Positions 34,285 through 43,242 of a stretch of 64,000 nt of DNA are shown piece after piece; positions within the stretch are counted from its first letter, which is position 1, and the number at the start of each line of letters is the position of its first letter. The stretch comes from a virus, in the IMG/VR virus record IMGVR_UViG_3300042090_000890, positions 33,915 to 97,914 of that record; one strand, written 5' to 3'. The position numbers and the translations under genes were made by a program. Below the pieces are notes generated by a model. That model was not told where the DNA came from, ran no database searches, and saw only the letters and a program-made list of their open reading frames with translations.

Positions 34285-36078
34285 ATGAAGATCAAGAAAT
34301 GGGCAGAACAACGGAGCAGGGCGGTAAAAAAGTCGGAGATTATAAAAGTCTCTGGCGCCGAATTCCTGCGTGATCTTCAGGCCGAGTTAGGTGCTGAGCT
34401 GTCCAAGAGTTTTCAAAAGCAAGTTGACGGAATCACTCCAGTAATCTTCAAACGTTGCATCAAGCCAGACTCCAACGCCATCGAGTTCGTCGAGAAATAC
34501 AAGGCTTCCGCCGACTACCGCACTGCTGCGCTCGATTCTATGCCGTCTGGGTTCCACCGATCGCTACTGATCAAATCGGTAGACGAGTTCTCAGTCAAGC
34601 TCGGTCACATATTGTCTGACTTGACACTCTCCGATCTCCAGAAGAAAGTGAAAACAAAGGACTGGAACCGCGTGGCTGGCAAACACGATCCGGACGCCGG
34701 TCTGATGGTTGACCATAAGCCTCACATCGAAAAATTTCCAGTCCATTCCGATTACGGCAAGATGCTTACTTCAGACATGACTCATCCGAACCATAAGTTG
34801 GAAGAGAACGGTATCTCTGCCAAGATGGTTCATGAGGTTCAGGCCCACGAGTATCCTCACGACCAAGACCTGTACATGGCGAAGCCGTACCACAAGAAGA
34901 TTGAGTCGGCGACCAAGAGTTGGGTCAAGAATCCGATTCTCGGCTGGGCATCCATGGCGACCAAAGCCATGTTCAACGCAGGCGGCATCGGACATCTGGC
35001 CGAGGACGTGACCACTCATGAGCACGAGGGTATTCCCTTGACGGTTCACAAGTTTGCGCATGATCACGTAATGATCGCCAAGAAACACAGTCCTTTCGTT
35101 GATCCAGCGGACGTACACAAGATTGCCGTCATGGATTACCTCTCGAATAATCTCGATCGTCACCATGGCAACCTCATGGTCGGTAACTACACGGACCCTC
35201 GCGGTACGAATCCTCTGTTGGCTATCGACCACGAGCGGAACTTCCAGTACAGTAAAAGGCTCTGGGACAACAAGTGGAAGCGCGAACAGCACAAGGGTAT
35301 GTCAACTGAGCCGATCATCCGCAAAGAAACGCCGATGTCATATCTGAAAGGCTCATCGCTGAAGGACGCTCTCGCTCCGAACAAGAATGCCTGGCACTCT
35401 CACGAGGATCTGGTCGACTGGTGGAAGCAACACGGCCAAACTATACGCGAGGAAATGGATAATCAAGTTCAGTCGATCAAGGACGAATCTGTACGGAAAC
35501 ACGTACGTGACAACTTCCACGATCGCTGGCACAAGATGAATGACTGGGCATCCAACGTATCGGCGGACCCGAACGACGACGCCATGTGGCAGGAATCTTC
35601 CTTGCACGACCGCTTCGATCAAGGTCGTATCCTTACACAGGAACAGCCAAGAATCAGTGCTAAGCAACTGAAATCCCTACCAAAAAATAAAAAAGATGCA
35701 CTGTTCGCCATTTCTGATATAGTCAACAAGAAGAGTCGTCTCACAATGAACCAGAGGCAATTATTGCATAGCGCGATCAAAAATATCATGACAGAAATGA
35801 CGCCGGAAGAGGCGGGCGAAGTGTTCCGTTCGGTCGCTGAGAATCCGCACATGTCGACAAAAGTCATCCGGGAGAATCCGGATGTGGACGTGAAGAATCA
35901 GATGCTGCGCCATTTTTCGGAAATGAACTACGGGCCACGCGGCAAGGATACGTACAAGTACGACCACATGCGCTCGATGGCCGACGCGATCGATAAGTTG
36001 CCGGACGATAAGAAGGAAATTCTCTCGCAGTGGGCGAATCACTACCGCCGATTGCTCGATGAAAGGCAGGCCGCATGA
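34285..36078 (+). CDS. Virion-region protein with a kinase-like domain
   Basis: 597 residues. Helical N-terminus, then His-rich segments. DQDLYMAKPYHKK may hold an ATP-binding lysine. MDYLSNNLDRHHGNLMVG (catalytic loop, D291-N296) and LLAIDHERNF (D315, metal ligand) match the PI3K/HipA/Fam20-like kinase pattern and the C-terminal domain of the 11648 protease. The last ~200 residues are helical, with an AENPHMSTKVIRENPDV segment like the solenoid repeats of the giant protein. Overlaps the next gene by ATGA. Target and activity are unknown. The kinase fold is inferred. Confidence 0.6.
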   Translation: MKIKKWAEQRSRAVKKSEIIKVSGAEFLRDLQAELGAELSKSFQKQVDGITPVIFKRCIKPDSNAIEFVEKYKASADYRTAALDSMPSGFHRSLLIKSVDEFSVKLGHILSDLTLSDLQKKVKTKDWNRVAGKHDPDAGLMVDHKPHIEKFPVHSDYGKMLTSDMTHPNHKLEENGISAKMVHEVQAHEYPHDQDLYMAKPYHKKIESATKSWVKNPILGWASMATKAMFNAGGIGHLAEDVTTHEHEGIPLTVHKFAHDHVMIAKKHSPFVDPADVHKIAVMDYLSNNLDRHHGNLMVGNYTDPRGTNPLLAIDHERNFQYSKRLWDNKWKREQHKGMSTEPIIRKETPMSYLKGSSLKDALAPNKNAWHSHEDLVDWWKQHGQTIREEMDNQVQSIKDESVRKHVRDNFHDRWHKMNDWASNVSADPNDDAMWQESSLHDRFDQGRILTQEQPRISAKQLKSLPKNKKDALFAISDIVNKKSRLTMNQRQLLHSAIKNIMTEMTPEEAGEVFRSVAENPHMSTKVIRENPDVDVKNQMLRHFSEMNYGPRGKDTYKYDHMRSMADAIDKLPDDKKEILSQWANHYRRLLDERQAA

Positions 36079-37118
36079 TTCTGTACCTTCAATATCCAGG
36101 AGCAGATCGACAGTGGTTCAAGATCACCGATTTTGAGGATCTCAATCCGGTATTCGCCATGTTCCCGATGACTCACGAGATCGCGATGTCATGCGACACG
36201 CTCAAAGAAGCGGTCAACGAGATCGTCGACTACCTGTCCGGCCACGCGATGTCAGCGTGGGTAGAGGACGCAGACCTTTCCAAATCTCTGCGGTCGAAAG
36301 CGCTCGCGCTTGGACTGTCACTCGCAGCTATGGGCGGAGACGGCCACAAGCTACATGCACCTGAAGTGAAGCCCACTCCTCCACAGCAAGCTGGCAAGCA
36401 GGAGACTTCTACAGACTTCGGCAAGCATCCTATGGATCGGTTTCTATGGAACGTCCAACAGCTGGAGTCGTCTGGCGGTTCAAATACGAATCACAAGCCG
36501 GTTGCGTCCGGGAAGTTCAAAGGCAACAAGGCGATCGGAAAGTTTGGATTGCTGAAGCCGACCATCGACGAGTTGAACGTACGCATGCGTGCGAACGGCA
36601 CGATCACGCCGGAGTTCCAGCAGCTGGAGCCGATGTCGCGCGACATGACCGAAGAGTATCTCAGCAAGAACCCGCAGGTCGAGTTGAATCTAGCCCGCAA
36701 ACTGGCAGAACACATAACGACCCGTCAGAAGGGGAATCTCCACAGAGCGGCTTTCTCGTGGTTGCACGGCCACAACCTGCATCCTCAAGACGTGCCGGAC
36801 GAAAAGCTCATCAACAGTGAGTATGTTTCGAAATACAAACAATTCGACAAGGTCAACCCGTTCGCTCCGAAGCGCGGAGTGTCCTCTATGAAGAAGACCA
36901 TGCCCAACATCGATTCCTCCGACTTCAAGACGCAGGTCAAGAACTGGTTCCGGCGCCGAGAGGACGAAGTGACTACCGAGCCGATGCATTCCTCGAACTT
37001 TCAGCCAGATCCGGGCCGCAAGCGGGATGACAAGCTGGACGATATCACTCCAAGCTCCATGAAAGATCCGATGGGACGACTCATGGAGAATATCAAGAGG
37101 GTAAACGATAAGTTATGA
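36075..37118 (+). CDS. Probable virion lytic transglycosylase
   Basis: 347 residues. After an N-terminal alpha/beta part of ~105 residues and a Pro/Gln linker, residues 122-240 read as an SLT-like muramidase: FLWNVQQLESSGGS with E131 as candidate catalytic glutamate, a NHKPVASG segment, AIGKFGLLKPTIDEL, then LHRAAFSWLHGHN. Such domains cut the peptidoglycan glycan strand during DNA entry. The C-terminus is Lys/Arg-rich and disordered. ATGA-coupled on both sides. The domain call is by pattern only. Confidence 0.55.
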   Translation: MILYLQYPGADRQWFKITDFEDLNPVFAMFPMTHEIAMSCDTLKEAVNEIVDYLSGHAMSAWVEDADLSKSLRSKALALGLSLAAMGGDGHKLHAPEVKPTPPQQAGKQETSTDFGKHPMDRFLWNVQQLESSGGSNTNHKPVASGKFKGNKAIGKFGLLKPTIDELNVRMRANGTITPEFQQLEPMSRDMTEEYLSKNPQVELNLARKLAEHITTRQKGNLHRAAFSWLHGHNLHPQDVPDEKLINSEYVSKYKQFDKVNPFAPKRGVSSMKKTMPNIDSSDFKTQVKNWFRRREDEVTTEPMHSSNFQPDPGRKRDDKLDDITPSSMKDPMGRLMENIKRVNDKL

Positions 37119-37591
37119 GAATCTCTGCCGATCAAATCGAAGACAAAGGGATAGCCGGTAAAACCGAAGACGGTCGACCGGTAGTTTACATTCTGACCAA
37201 AGGTGGTCTGCACGCATTCTTCGTGAAGACGGCTGAAGGTATCGCTTCGATCGGAGCGGCTCCGCATCTGGCTATTGCTAAGTTCCTGGCCGGTAAGAAA
37301 GAGAAAATCAACTGGGAAGAGGACTTCACCAAATCGGAAGGTCTCGCCAAGTCCGAAGTAGACCAGTTCCAAAAGCTACGTAAGATGATGTTCATGCCGT
37401 CGTTCGACAAGGCAGTCGGACCGGAAGACCTTCTCATGGTCTACAATTTTGAGCGCATGCAGATCGACGTATTGAAAACTGAAGATTTCGCAGAGTCAGA
37501 CTATGCCAAATCATGCCTGGTTCGATCTTGTGCGCTGACAGAGCCTCCGGTTCTGATCGAGGAGTACGCCAATGCAACAAAGCAATCCTAG
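37115..37591 (+). CDS. Hypothetical virion-region protein
   Basis: 158 residues. Begins with ATGA overlap and overlaps the next gene by 20 nt. The first part is beta-rich (RPVVYILTKGGLHAFFVKT) and Ala-rich (IGAAPHLAIAKFLAG); the second is charged helix with KSEGLAKSEVDQFQKL. No family recognised. Confidence 0.6.
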   Translation: MRISADQIEDKGIAGKTEDGRPVVYILTKGGLHAFFVKTAEGIASIGAAPHLAIAKFLAGKKEKINWEEDFTKSEGLAKSEVDQFQKLRKMMFMPSFDKAVGPEDLLMVYNFERMQIDVLKTEDFAESDYAKSCLVRSCALTEPPVLIEEYANATKQS

Positions 37592-38504
37592 GCGCAAAGG
37601 CGGCCCGCGCCGCCGCGAGCGACAGCCGGTTGACGGCATGCAGCAGATTTTTCATCTGGCCCATTACCAGCAATCATTCGACAAAGAAGCGTTCGACAAT
37701 CTGATTCGTGGCCAAGGTGTCAACGTCATCCACTACCGAGCGCTCCCGGACCCGTCTGGTATGGCCTCGATCGGCGACGTGCATGCGGTTCAGTCCAAAC
37801 GTTCCTCGTCCGACGGCTTCATCTACAAAGAAGCTGGAACGATGCACATCTGGTTTTCAGCCAACACCTCGGATTGGCAGGTGGAAGTGGAAGGCCTTGC
37901 GAAGCACGATGCCGCCGTGATTACCCTTCCGATGGTGTACGAGGACGACCCCCAACGAGAAGTGCTTGCATCGGCCTATGATAGATTTTATCTGAAAGAC
38001 GTAGAAGTTCGCGTAGTTGCGTTCCAATATCTCGAAGCATCTTCTCTCGGACTCGACAAGCTCCAGTACCCGGCCACGTTCGTTGAATACCTCATTGACG
38101 CGGACGGCAAGGAATATACCCAAGGCGTTGACTTTGAGTTGACCCAACCGGACGACAAAGGCGACAACGGCGGCCTGATCCGCTGGATATCACAGAACCG
38201 TCCCGGCTGGAACGACAAGACCCTTCGCGGAACGGTTTACGCCGTGCGCTATCGGTACACGCCATATTTCGTGATCGCCCGTATGATGCACGAGATCCGG
38301 GTATCCCAAATCACGGATTTTACGACGTTCGACCGAAAAGTTACTCGGATGCCGTTCCAGGCCTTGGTATACCGCGAAAATGTCTTGAGCGATCAGAATA
38401 ATGACCCGAATCGGTCGCGCGCTGACCAGCGGTTCCAGAATGCTCCGCCAGTGGGCGGCGTAACTGGGCCAAATGACGGCAGTTCGGACGGCGGAATGCT
38501 CTAA
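37572..38504 (+). CDS. Putative neck or tail structural protein
   Basis: 310 residues. Basic N-terminus (NPRRKGGPRRRERQ), then a mixed alpha/beta body with VNVIHYRALPDPSG, TMHIWFSANTSDW, VEYLIDADGKEYTQGVDFEL and YAVRYRYTPYFVIARMMHE. The disordered tail is Gly/Ser/Asp-rich. The pattern is common in myovirus neck or baseplate-connector proteins, but no family can be named. A CCTAATCTT box starts 2 nt after the stop. Confidence 0.5.
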   Translation: MQQSNPRRKGGPRRRERQPVDGMQQIFHLAHYQQSFDKEAFDNLIRGQGVNVIHYRALPDPSGMASIGDVHAVQSKRSSSDGFIYKEAGTMHIWFSANTSDWQVEVEGLAKHDAAVITLPMVYEDDPQREVLASAYDRFYLKDVEVRVVAFQYLEASSLGLDKLQYPATFVEYLIDADGKEYTQGVDFELTQPDDKGDNGGLIRWISQNRPGWNDKTLRGTVYAVRYRYTPYFVIARMMHEIRVSQITDFTTFDRKVTRMPFQALVYRENVLSDQNNDPNRSRADQRFQNAPPVGGVTGPNDGSSDGGML

Positions 38505-38505
38505 C

Positions 38506-38514
38506 CCTAATCTT
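38506..38514 (+). promoter_or_regulatory. CCTAATCTT box, candidate late promoter
   Basis: Exact copy, directly after the stop at 38504 and 23 nt before the ATG at 38538, which has AGGAG at 38526-38530. Confidence 0.65.
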
Positions 38515-38537
38515 TCGGCTAACATAGGAGATCCTTT

Positions 38538-38939
38538 ATGAATAAAATCAGGTCAAAACCATCCCAGGACCGGTATGGCGCCGACATGGCTACGGAAGAT
38601 GCGTTTAACCAGTATGCTGGCGCAGTCAAGGTCATGGGGCCAGTCTTCGGTGTGGTCGAGAAATTCCTCGGTCCTTTAGGTACAGCGGTTGGTGTGGATC
38701 TTGGTTCTCTCGTAGCCGTTTTCAATAACACCGGCACGACTTCGTTTGTAGCGCTCGGAACGTCTAGCGCGGTTGCCGCGCCGACAAGCCCGGCTAATGG
38801 TATTCCGATTCCTCCGAACTCGTATCTGATCATACCGATGGGAAATAATAACTGGATCATCTCGAACGTGGCGACGACATTTGGTTACCTGTTAGAAGAC
38901 GATCTCCAGTACAATCCGAACAGCGGCTCCAACAACTAA
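38538..38939 (+). CDS. Small beta-rich structural protein
   Basis: 133 residues. The C-terminal 80 residues look like a small beta sandwich (LVAVFNNTGTTSFVALGTS, IPIPPNSYLIIPMGNNNW), of a type often annotated as head or tail decoration in phages. Preceded by its own late box and AGGAG. No enzymatic motif. Role inferred from composition. Confidence 0.55.
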   Translation: MNKIRSKPSQDRYGADMATEDAFNQYAGAVKVMGPVFGVVEKFLGPLGTAVGVDLGSLVAVFNNTGTTSFVALGTSSAVAAPTSPANGIPIPPNSYLIIPMGNNNWIISNVATTFGYLLEDDLQYNPNSGSNN

Positions 38940-38947
38940 GGCGGAGT

Positions 38948-41002
38948 ATGGACCACAGTCAGAAGTTGCTTAAATCCATTCTTGGTGATCGAGGGTATGA
39001 GACTCTCGAAAAGGCCATATATAAGCAACGGACGCAGGCTGTCGTCGACCCACTCGAATACTACCTTCCTCTGATCGTCGTTCCGCGAACAATTTTGTCT
39101 TGGCTCGTGCAGAACATCAATCCGATGAGACAAGGCGAGATCAAAGACATAGCATTTCCTGGCCGCGAAGATATCATGATCCATATTGAAAAGCAGGCAC
39201 CGGACCAATACCGTATGGAGTTCGTCCAAGGCGGGCGGGTCATCCATCAGTTCGAGAAGCAATCTCTTCCAGCTGCCTCCGGCCATCTCATGTCGGTCGG
39301 CGAGATGTACGACGAGTTCGCTGCGCCGAAGCCAGCAACGCATGACGACAAGGTGAATGAGGAAATCAAAGCCAATCCGGAATTGAACAAGCCAAAGGCG
39401 GAGTCTCCGGAATTCGATTCGTTGCGCCACGTCATTTCTATGGCGAATGTGCAGCCGAAGGAAGATCCCGAACAGATAAAATGGACCATGTCTCACGCTA
39501 ACGTGCGGGAGATGACCGCCGTGATCGGCAAGTTAGTCGATGCTCTTACCGCCAAACAGCTCCATAGAGAAAGGTTGGAAGCTGAGCTAGACGAAACCGC
39601 CAAAGAGGAAAAGAACATGAGCGACACTACCCGAAAGCGAGCTGACACGCGGACTATCCGCCCGTCTGACTCGTACGCACAGTTGGACCGCAACAAAAGC
39701 AAGGATACGACCGATCTTGAAGAGCCGCCTACCAAGCCGGAAAAACGCCCGGAGGGCGAAGCTCGGACCGACGAGACGATTAAGCCTCGTTCGCAGACTC
39801 CGTTCAAACCTGGCAAACAAGCTGCCTCACAGCAAGAAGAGAAGCCTTTCAAAAAGCAAGATCCTCCGATGTCCGACAAGAAGTCTGACTCTGGCTCAAC
39901 TCAGGACCCGGCCACAAAGCCGAAGATTGATCCGGTTGGCGCCGCCCGCGTCGACGAGCCGCATAACCAGACTCCATTCAAGCCGGGCATCGCCGCGCCA
40001 GTGCAACAGCCTGAGAAGCCATTCAAGAAAGGTGTTCTAAGCCCCACAGAACAGCGGACGGACACGGTCGGAACTTCGTCGCCTGGTAAGAATCAGGCAC
40101 ACGGCTATTTCCGTAAAAAGATGGAGATGTTGACAAAGCCGTACGTCTCGGAAGCTCAGCGCGGCAAGTTTCACGCTATGGAAGATCGCGGTGAGATTTC
40201 TCACGCGACAGTAGCTCATTGGGATAAGGCGTCCAAAGGCAAGCATTTACCGCAACACGTCAAAAAAGAAGAGGTGAAGCCTCTCGGCGGCACAGGTACC
40301 GGCGCGCCGTCTACTCCAACGTCACGCCCTAACGGCGGCTTTGGAAGTATCACAGCAAAAGAAGAAAAACAGGTCACGAGCCATTCCTCTCCGTCCGGCG
40401 GCGGAGGCATGACTAACGCCAAAGCCCCGAAAGGCAATGGCATGGCATTCCCAGTCTTGAAAGAAGAAATGGGCAAAGGCGAGATGCCGAAAGGCGCTGG
40501 CCAACCTATGGCTCCGAAGCCTCCGCAAATGCCGAAGCCTCCCGTCCCTCCGGGCAACAATCCGGCGGCGCAGGCCGCCAAGCAGTCTCAGCAATCCGGT
40601 ATGGGCAAAATGCCTGTTCCCGGCAAGCCGAAGATGCCGTCTATGGCACCGAAAACTCCGTCGATGAACAAGTCGGATTACTTCCGAAGCAAGCTAGGAA
40701 AGTCAGAGCCGATTAGAACGAGCGCTACCGAAGAGCAGTTGTACAAGTCAGCGTGCTCGCAGTGCGGCGTGGCCGAGTTCGTAAAGGACAAGGACGGCAA
40801 CCCGAAGTTTCAGCCTTGCGCCTGCTTCCTCGTCATGAAAAAAGACTCGGAAGGCAATCCTTCCAAGTTTGTGAAAGTCCTTCGCAAGTCCAACGGTTCG
40901 TACAGCATGGAATTTGCCAAAGGCGCTGATCCAGAAGTGGTCAAGCTCTTCTTGCTTACGCTCAAGAGCAAGTTGTTGATCAAGAAGAAATTCGGCATTT
41001 AA
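38948..41002 (+). CDS. Large disordered virion-region protein with C-terminal Cys cluster
   Basis: 684 residues. The first ~130 residues are folded (LEYYLPLIVVPRTILSWL). The middle ~420 residues are Lys/Pro/Gln-rich low complexity with repeated QTPFKPG and KPFKK units (near 39795 and 39970) and several SPSGG and PKPP stretches. The last ~100 residues contain CSQCG and CACFL, a probable zinc ribbon. Start ATG 38948 has GGAG directly before it. Such a layout suits a flexible linker or an internal virion protein. No family recognised. Confidence 0.55.
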   Translation: MDHSQKLLKSILGDRGYETLEKAIYKQRTQAVVDPLEYYLPLIVVPRTILSWLVQNINPMRQGEIKDIAFPGREDIMIHIEKQAPDQYRMEFVQGGRVIHQFEKQSLPAASGHLMSVGEMYDEFAAPKPATHDDKVNEEIKANPELNKPKAESPEFDSLRHVISMANVQPKEDPEQIKWTMSHANVREMTAVIGKLVDALTAKQLHRERLEAELDETAKEEKNMSDTTRKRADTRTIRPSDSYAQLDRNKSKDTTDLEEPPTKPEKRPEGEARTDETIKPRSQTPFKPGKQAASQQEEKPFKKQDPPMSDKKSDSGSTQDPATKPKIDPVGAARVDEPHNQTPFKPGIAAPVQQPEKPFKKGVLSPTEQRTDTVGTSSPGKNQAHGYFRKKMEMLTKPYVSEAQRGKFHAMEDRGEISHATVAHWDKASKGKHLPQHVKKEEVKPLGGTGTGAPSTPTSRPNGGFGSITAKEEKQVTSHSSPSGGGGMTNAKAPKGNGMAFPVLKEEMGKGEMPKGAGQPMAPKPPQMPKPPVPPGNNPAAQAAKQSQQSGMGKMPVPGKPKMPSMAPKTPSMNKSDYFRSKLGKSEPIRTSATEEQLYKSACSQCGVAEFVKDKDGNPKFQPCACFLVMKKDSEGNPSKFVKVLRKSNGSYSMEFAKGADPEVVKLFLLTLKSKLLIKKKFGI

Positions 41003-41017
41003 TTATGAGGAGACGGA

Positions 41018-42244
41018 ATGTCTACACAGACATCAGTTTGGGTAATGATAGCGACGGACGGAGTAGCCGACAAGATTCGAGACCTTGTCGATTCTGGCTA
41101 TTTCGCTGAAGCTAAAGACCTAGACTATCACCTCAAATCCATCACAGAAAAAATCAGCGCGCTGATCAACGACAGAGGCGGTTCTGTTAAACTGTCGATC
41201 TACGATCGCCAGGTAATGGAAATGCCCGTCACGGTCGCCGAAGAGCTTCCGTTGATCATCGCTGGTTACCGCGAGGTGTTCGGTTCGCTCATGGCAGTCG
41301 GCATGGGCATGGATCTCAAAGAGGCGTCCACCGCCGCCAAGAAAGCGACCTTCACGAATCAAATTGAATTGTACGATCCGAAGGATGAGTCGTTCGCGTT
41401 GTACAAGACCCTCCAGCTCGAAGCTGACATGTTCCAGCCGCAGCCAAACTTGACTGGTACCGACCAGGAAAATCATCCTGGACCGCCTAAGCCGGATGCG
41501 TACAAGTTCGCAGTTGGTAAAGTGGTACCGGCTCTTTCCGCAGACCAACAGATGCAGGCCGAAGCTCAGATGGTCAATGCTACCATCCAACTTTTGATGG
41601 GACCAACCCAGCAGATGCAGCAACAGCAGCAGGCCCAAGAGCAGCAGCAGGCAGAGCAGGAGAAAGAGCCGCCAGGCAGCTTGCTCGAAGCAATGTCTGG
41701 TGAAAAGAAGACCGACAAGCCGAAAACTGAAACAAAACAGAAAAAAGATAGTGATTCCGATGACTCGGACGAAAGCTCCGAATCCAAGAAAGGCAAGTCT
41801 GACTCAGATTCTGGTTCGGATGAAGATTCCGATGAGGATTCAGACGCAACGAACGAAAAGCTCGGAAAACTTCTATCGTCTGTTCAGGAAAAGATGCCGG
41901 AGCTGATGAAACTTCACGAGAAGAATCCGGAAGCGTTCAAGAAGGTTATCGCTCTCGTGCAGAAGTTGGTCGACGTGGCGAAGGCCAAGAAGTCTGTTAA
42001 GAAATCTGAGATTTCCGATATGACCGAGGACTTGAACAAAGCCCTCCGTTTGACATTTCCTGTAGGCACGGTTCGCAATCGCAAGAAAAAAGTCGTTGTC
42101 GACGGCAAAGCCAAATGGCGCGGCGTGGCAGCTGGCCAAGTAAAAGACATCAAAGGCAACCCCATCTCGGTTGACTCTCACAATGCACACGCCAAAGATG
42201 GCCGAGAAGGCAAAGAGGCGGAGCCGGAAGGGGCACGTGAGTGA
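41018..42244 (+). CDS. Protein with GGDEF/mCpol-like palm domain and acidic Ser-rich linker
   Basis: 408 residues. Residues 7-110 follow the order of a nucleotidyl-cyclase/Cas10-type palm: VMIATDGVADKI (D14), a helix, ISALINDRGGSVKLSIYDR (GG54-55, D63) and LMAVGMGMDLKEASTAAKKA, where GGDEF proteins have SiGIa...A..AK. The second motif is YDR, not GGD, so activity is uncertain. A Gln-rich stretch (about 41610-41660) and an Asp/Ser/Glu/Lys-rich segment (about 41750-41855) follow, then a helical, basic C-terminus. GAGGAG precedes the start. The palm call is inference. Confidence 0.5.
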   Translation: MSTQTSVWVMIATDGVADKIRDLVDSGYFAEAKDLDYHLKSITEKISALINDRGGSVKLSIYDRQVMEMPVTVAEELPLIIAGYREVFGSLMAVGMGMDLKEASTAAKKATFTNQIELYDPKDESFALYKTLQLEADMFQPQPNLTGTDQENHPGPPKPDAYKFAVGKVVPALSADQQMQAEAQMVNATIQLLMGPTQQMQQQQQAQEQQQAEQEKEPPGSLLEAMSGEKKTDKPKTETKQKKDSDSDDSDESSESKKGKSDSDSGSDEDSDEDSDATNEKLGKLLSSVQEKMPELMKLHEKNPEAFKKVIALVQKLVDVAKAKKSVKKSEISDMTEDLNKALRLTFPVGTVRNRKKKVVVDGKAKWRGVAAGQVKDIKGNPISVDSHNAHAKDGREGKEAEPEGARE

Positions 42245-43239
42245 ACAACGTAGCTGCATTCCGATTCAGAGTAGACGTCTCTGAGGTAGCCGAGCACCTC
42301 GGCAGAACTCGCGAAGAGATCGAAGACAAAGTTGTCGGCGGTGTCGAGACACTCTCGATCGCGGCGCATGCGTACATCGTCAACCTAGCCAACAACGAGT
42401 TCGGTAGCGGCAATTTCAAACGTCAGTTCTATCTCGGTATCGGCCCGTACGGCAAAGACGCACACGGCACATCCACAAAAGATCCTCGCATCGATCAGAC
42501 GGTCAAAAATCTCCGTTGGATAAAAATAGCAGACGGAATATGGATGGTCGAGCTGGACGAGAAAGCCCAGTGGCTGGAAGACGGTCGCAAAGAAACGTTC
42601 ATGGGAGACTGGCTTTTGAAGCCAGGCGCCAAAGGCGTCAAACGTGCGAAAGACGGTTCACTCTATCGCGTAATCCCGTTCAAAGAGACCGAAGGCGGCA
42701 AAGCCGCTCCTGGCGCCAGCCCGGTGCTGGCAGACATCGTCATGCAGCATGCAAAGTCGCAGCGGATATCTCTCAAAAAGATCGAAAAGAATCCCGACAG
42801 CACTCCGAAGCTCGGTATACTTCACAAATTGGACATCAGGCCGGGCGACGCAGCGGGTTACGCTCCTGGAGCCATCTACTCGAATCCGAGATCGCAAGAA
42901 GATTCGATAGCAACAGGCAAAGGCGGTACGCCACTTCCTCCGCACGGTGGTATATTCAAACTGTCCGGCGCCGTAGTGGCGCAGAATGCTTATGACAAAA
43001 AGACTGGACAGCTGATCACAAATCCGCAGCAAGCGCAGAGGATGATCGCTACCAAGAAAGCAAAGGTCAAGAAAGAAACCGTCGTATTCCGGGTGATATC
43101 TTCGAAGCATAAGCACGAGAACCGTTGGATGTATCCGGAAGTTAAAGGTGCGAATTTTTTCCAAAAGGCGTACGAGCACGCCGAGCAGCAGTGGGCTTCG
43201 ATCGTTCAAGGCATTGAACGTTCGCTGTCGACGGAGTAA
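42241..43239 (+). CDS. Putative neck/tail-completion protein
   Basis: 332 residues, GTG start with a GTGA overlap. Begins with VAAFRFRVDVSEVAEHLGR and a long helix; near the end is RWMYPEVKGANFFQKAYEHAEQQW. The order helix, strands, then a W-x-P-G/K-x-x-x-x-F-F-x-x-A motif recalls HK97 gp10-type tail-completion proteins. The family is larger than usual, with a Gly/Pro-rich middle. Evidence is pattern and place only. Confidence 0.45.
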   Translation: MNNVAAFRFRVDVSEVAEHLGRTREEIEDKVVGGVETLSIAAHAYIVNLANNEFGSGNFKRQFYLGIGPYGKDAHGTSTKDPRIDQTVKNLRWIKIADGIWMVELDEKAQWLEDGRKETFMGDWLLKPGAKGVKRAKDGSLYRVIPFKETEGGKAAPGASPVLADIVMQHAKSQRISLKKIEKNPDSTPKLGILHKLDIRPGDAAGYAPGAIYSNPRSQEDSIATGKGGTPLPPHGGIFKLSGAVVAQNAYDKKTGQLITNPQQAQRMIATKKAKVKKETVVFRVISSKHKHENRWMYPEVKGANFFQKAYEHAEQQWASIVQGIERSLSTE

Positions 43240-43242
43240 GCG

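Noticed and set aside
21671-42244. Recurring KSE/KSD tripeptides in many structural proteins as a common protease cleavage site
   Set aside because: The motif is short, Lys- and Ser-rich linkers make it likely by chance, and no cleavage data are available.
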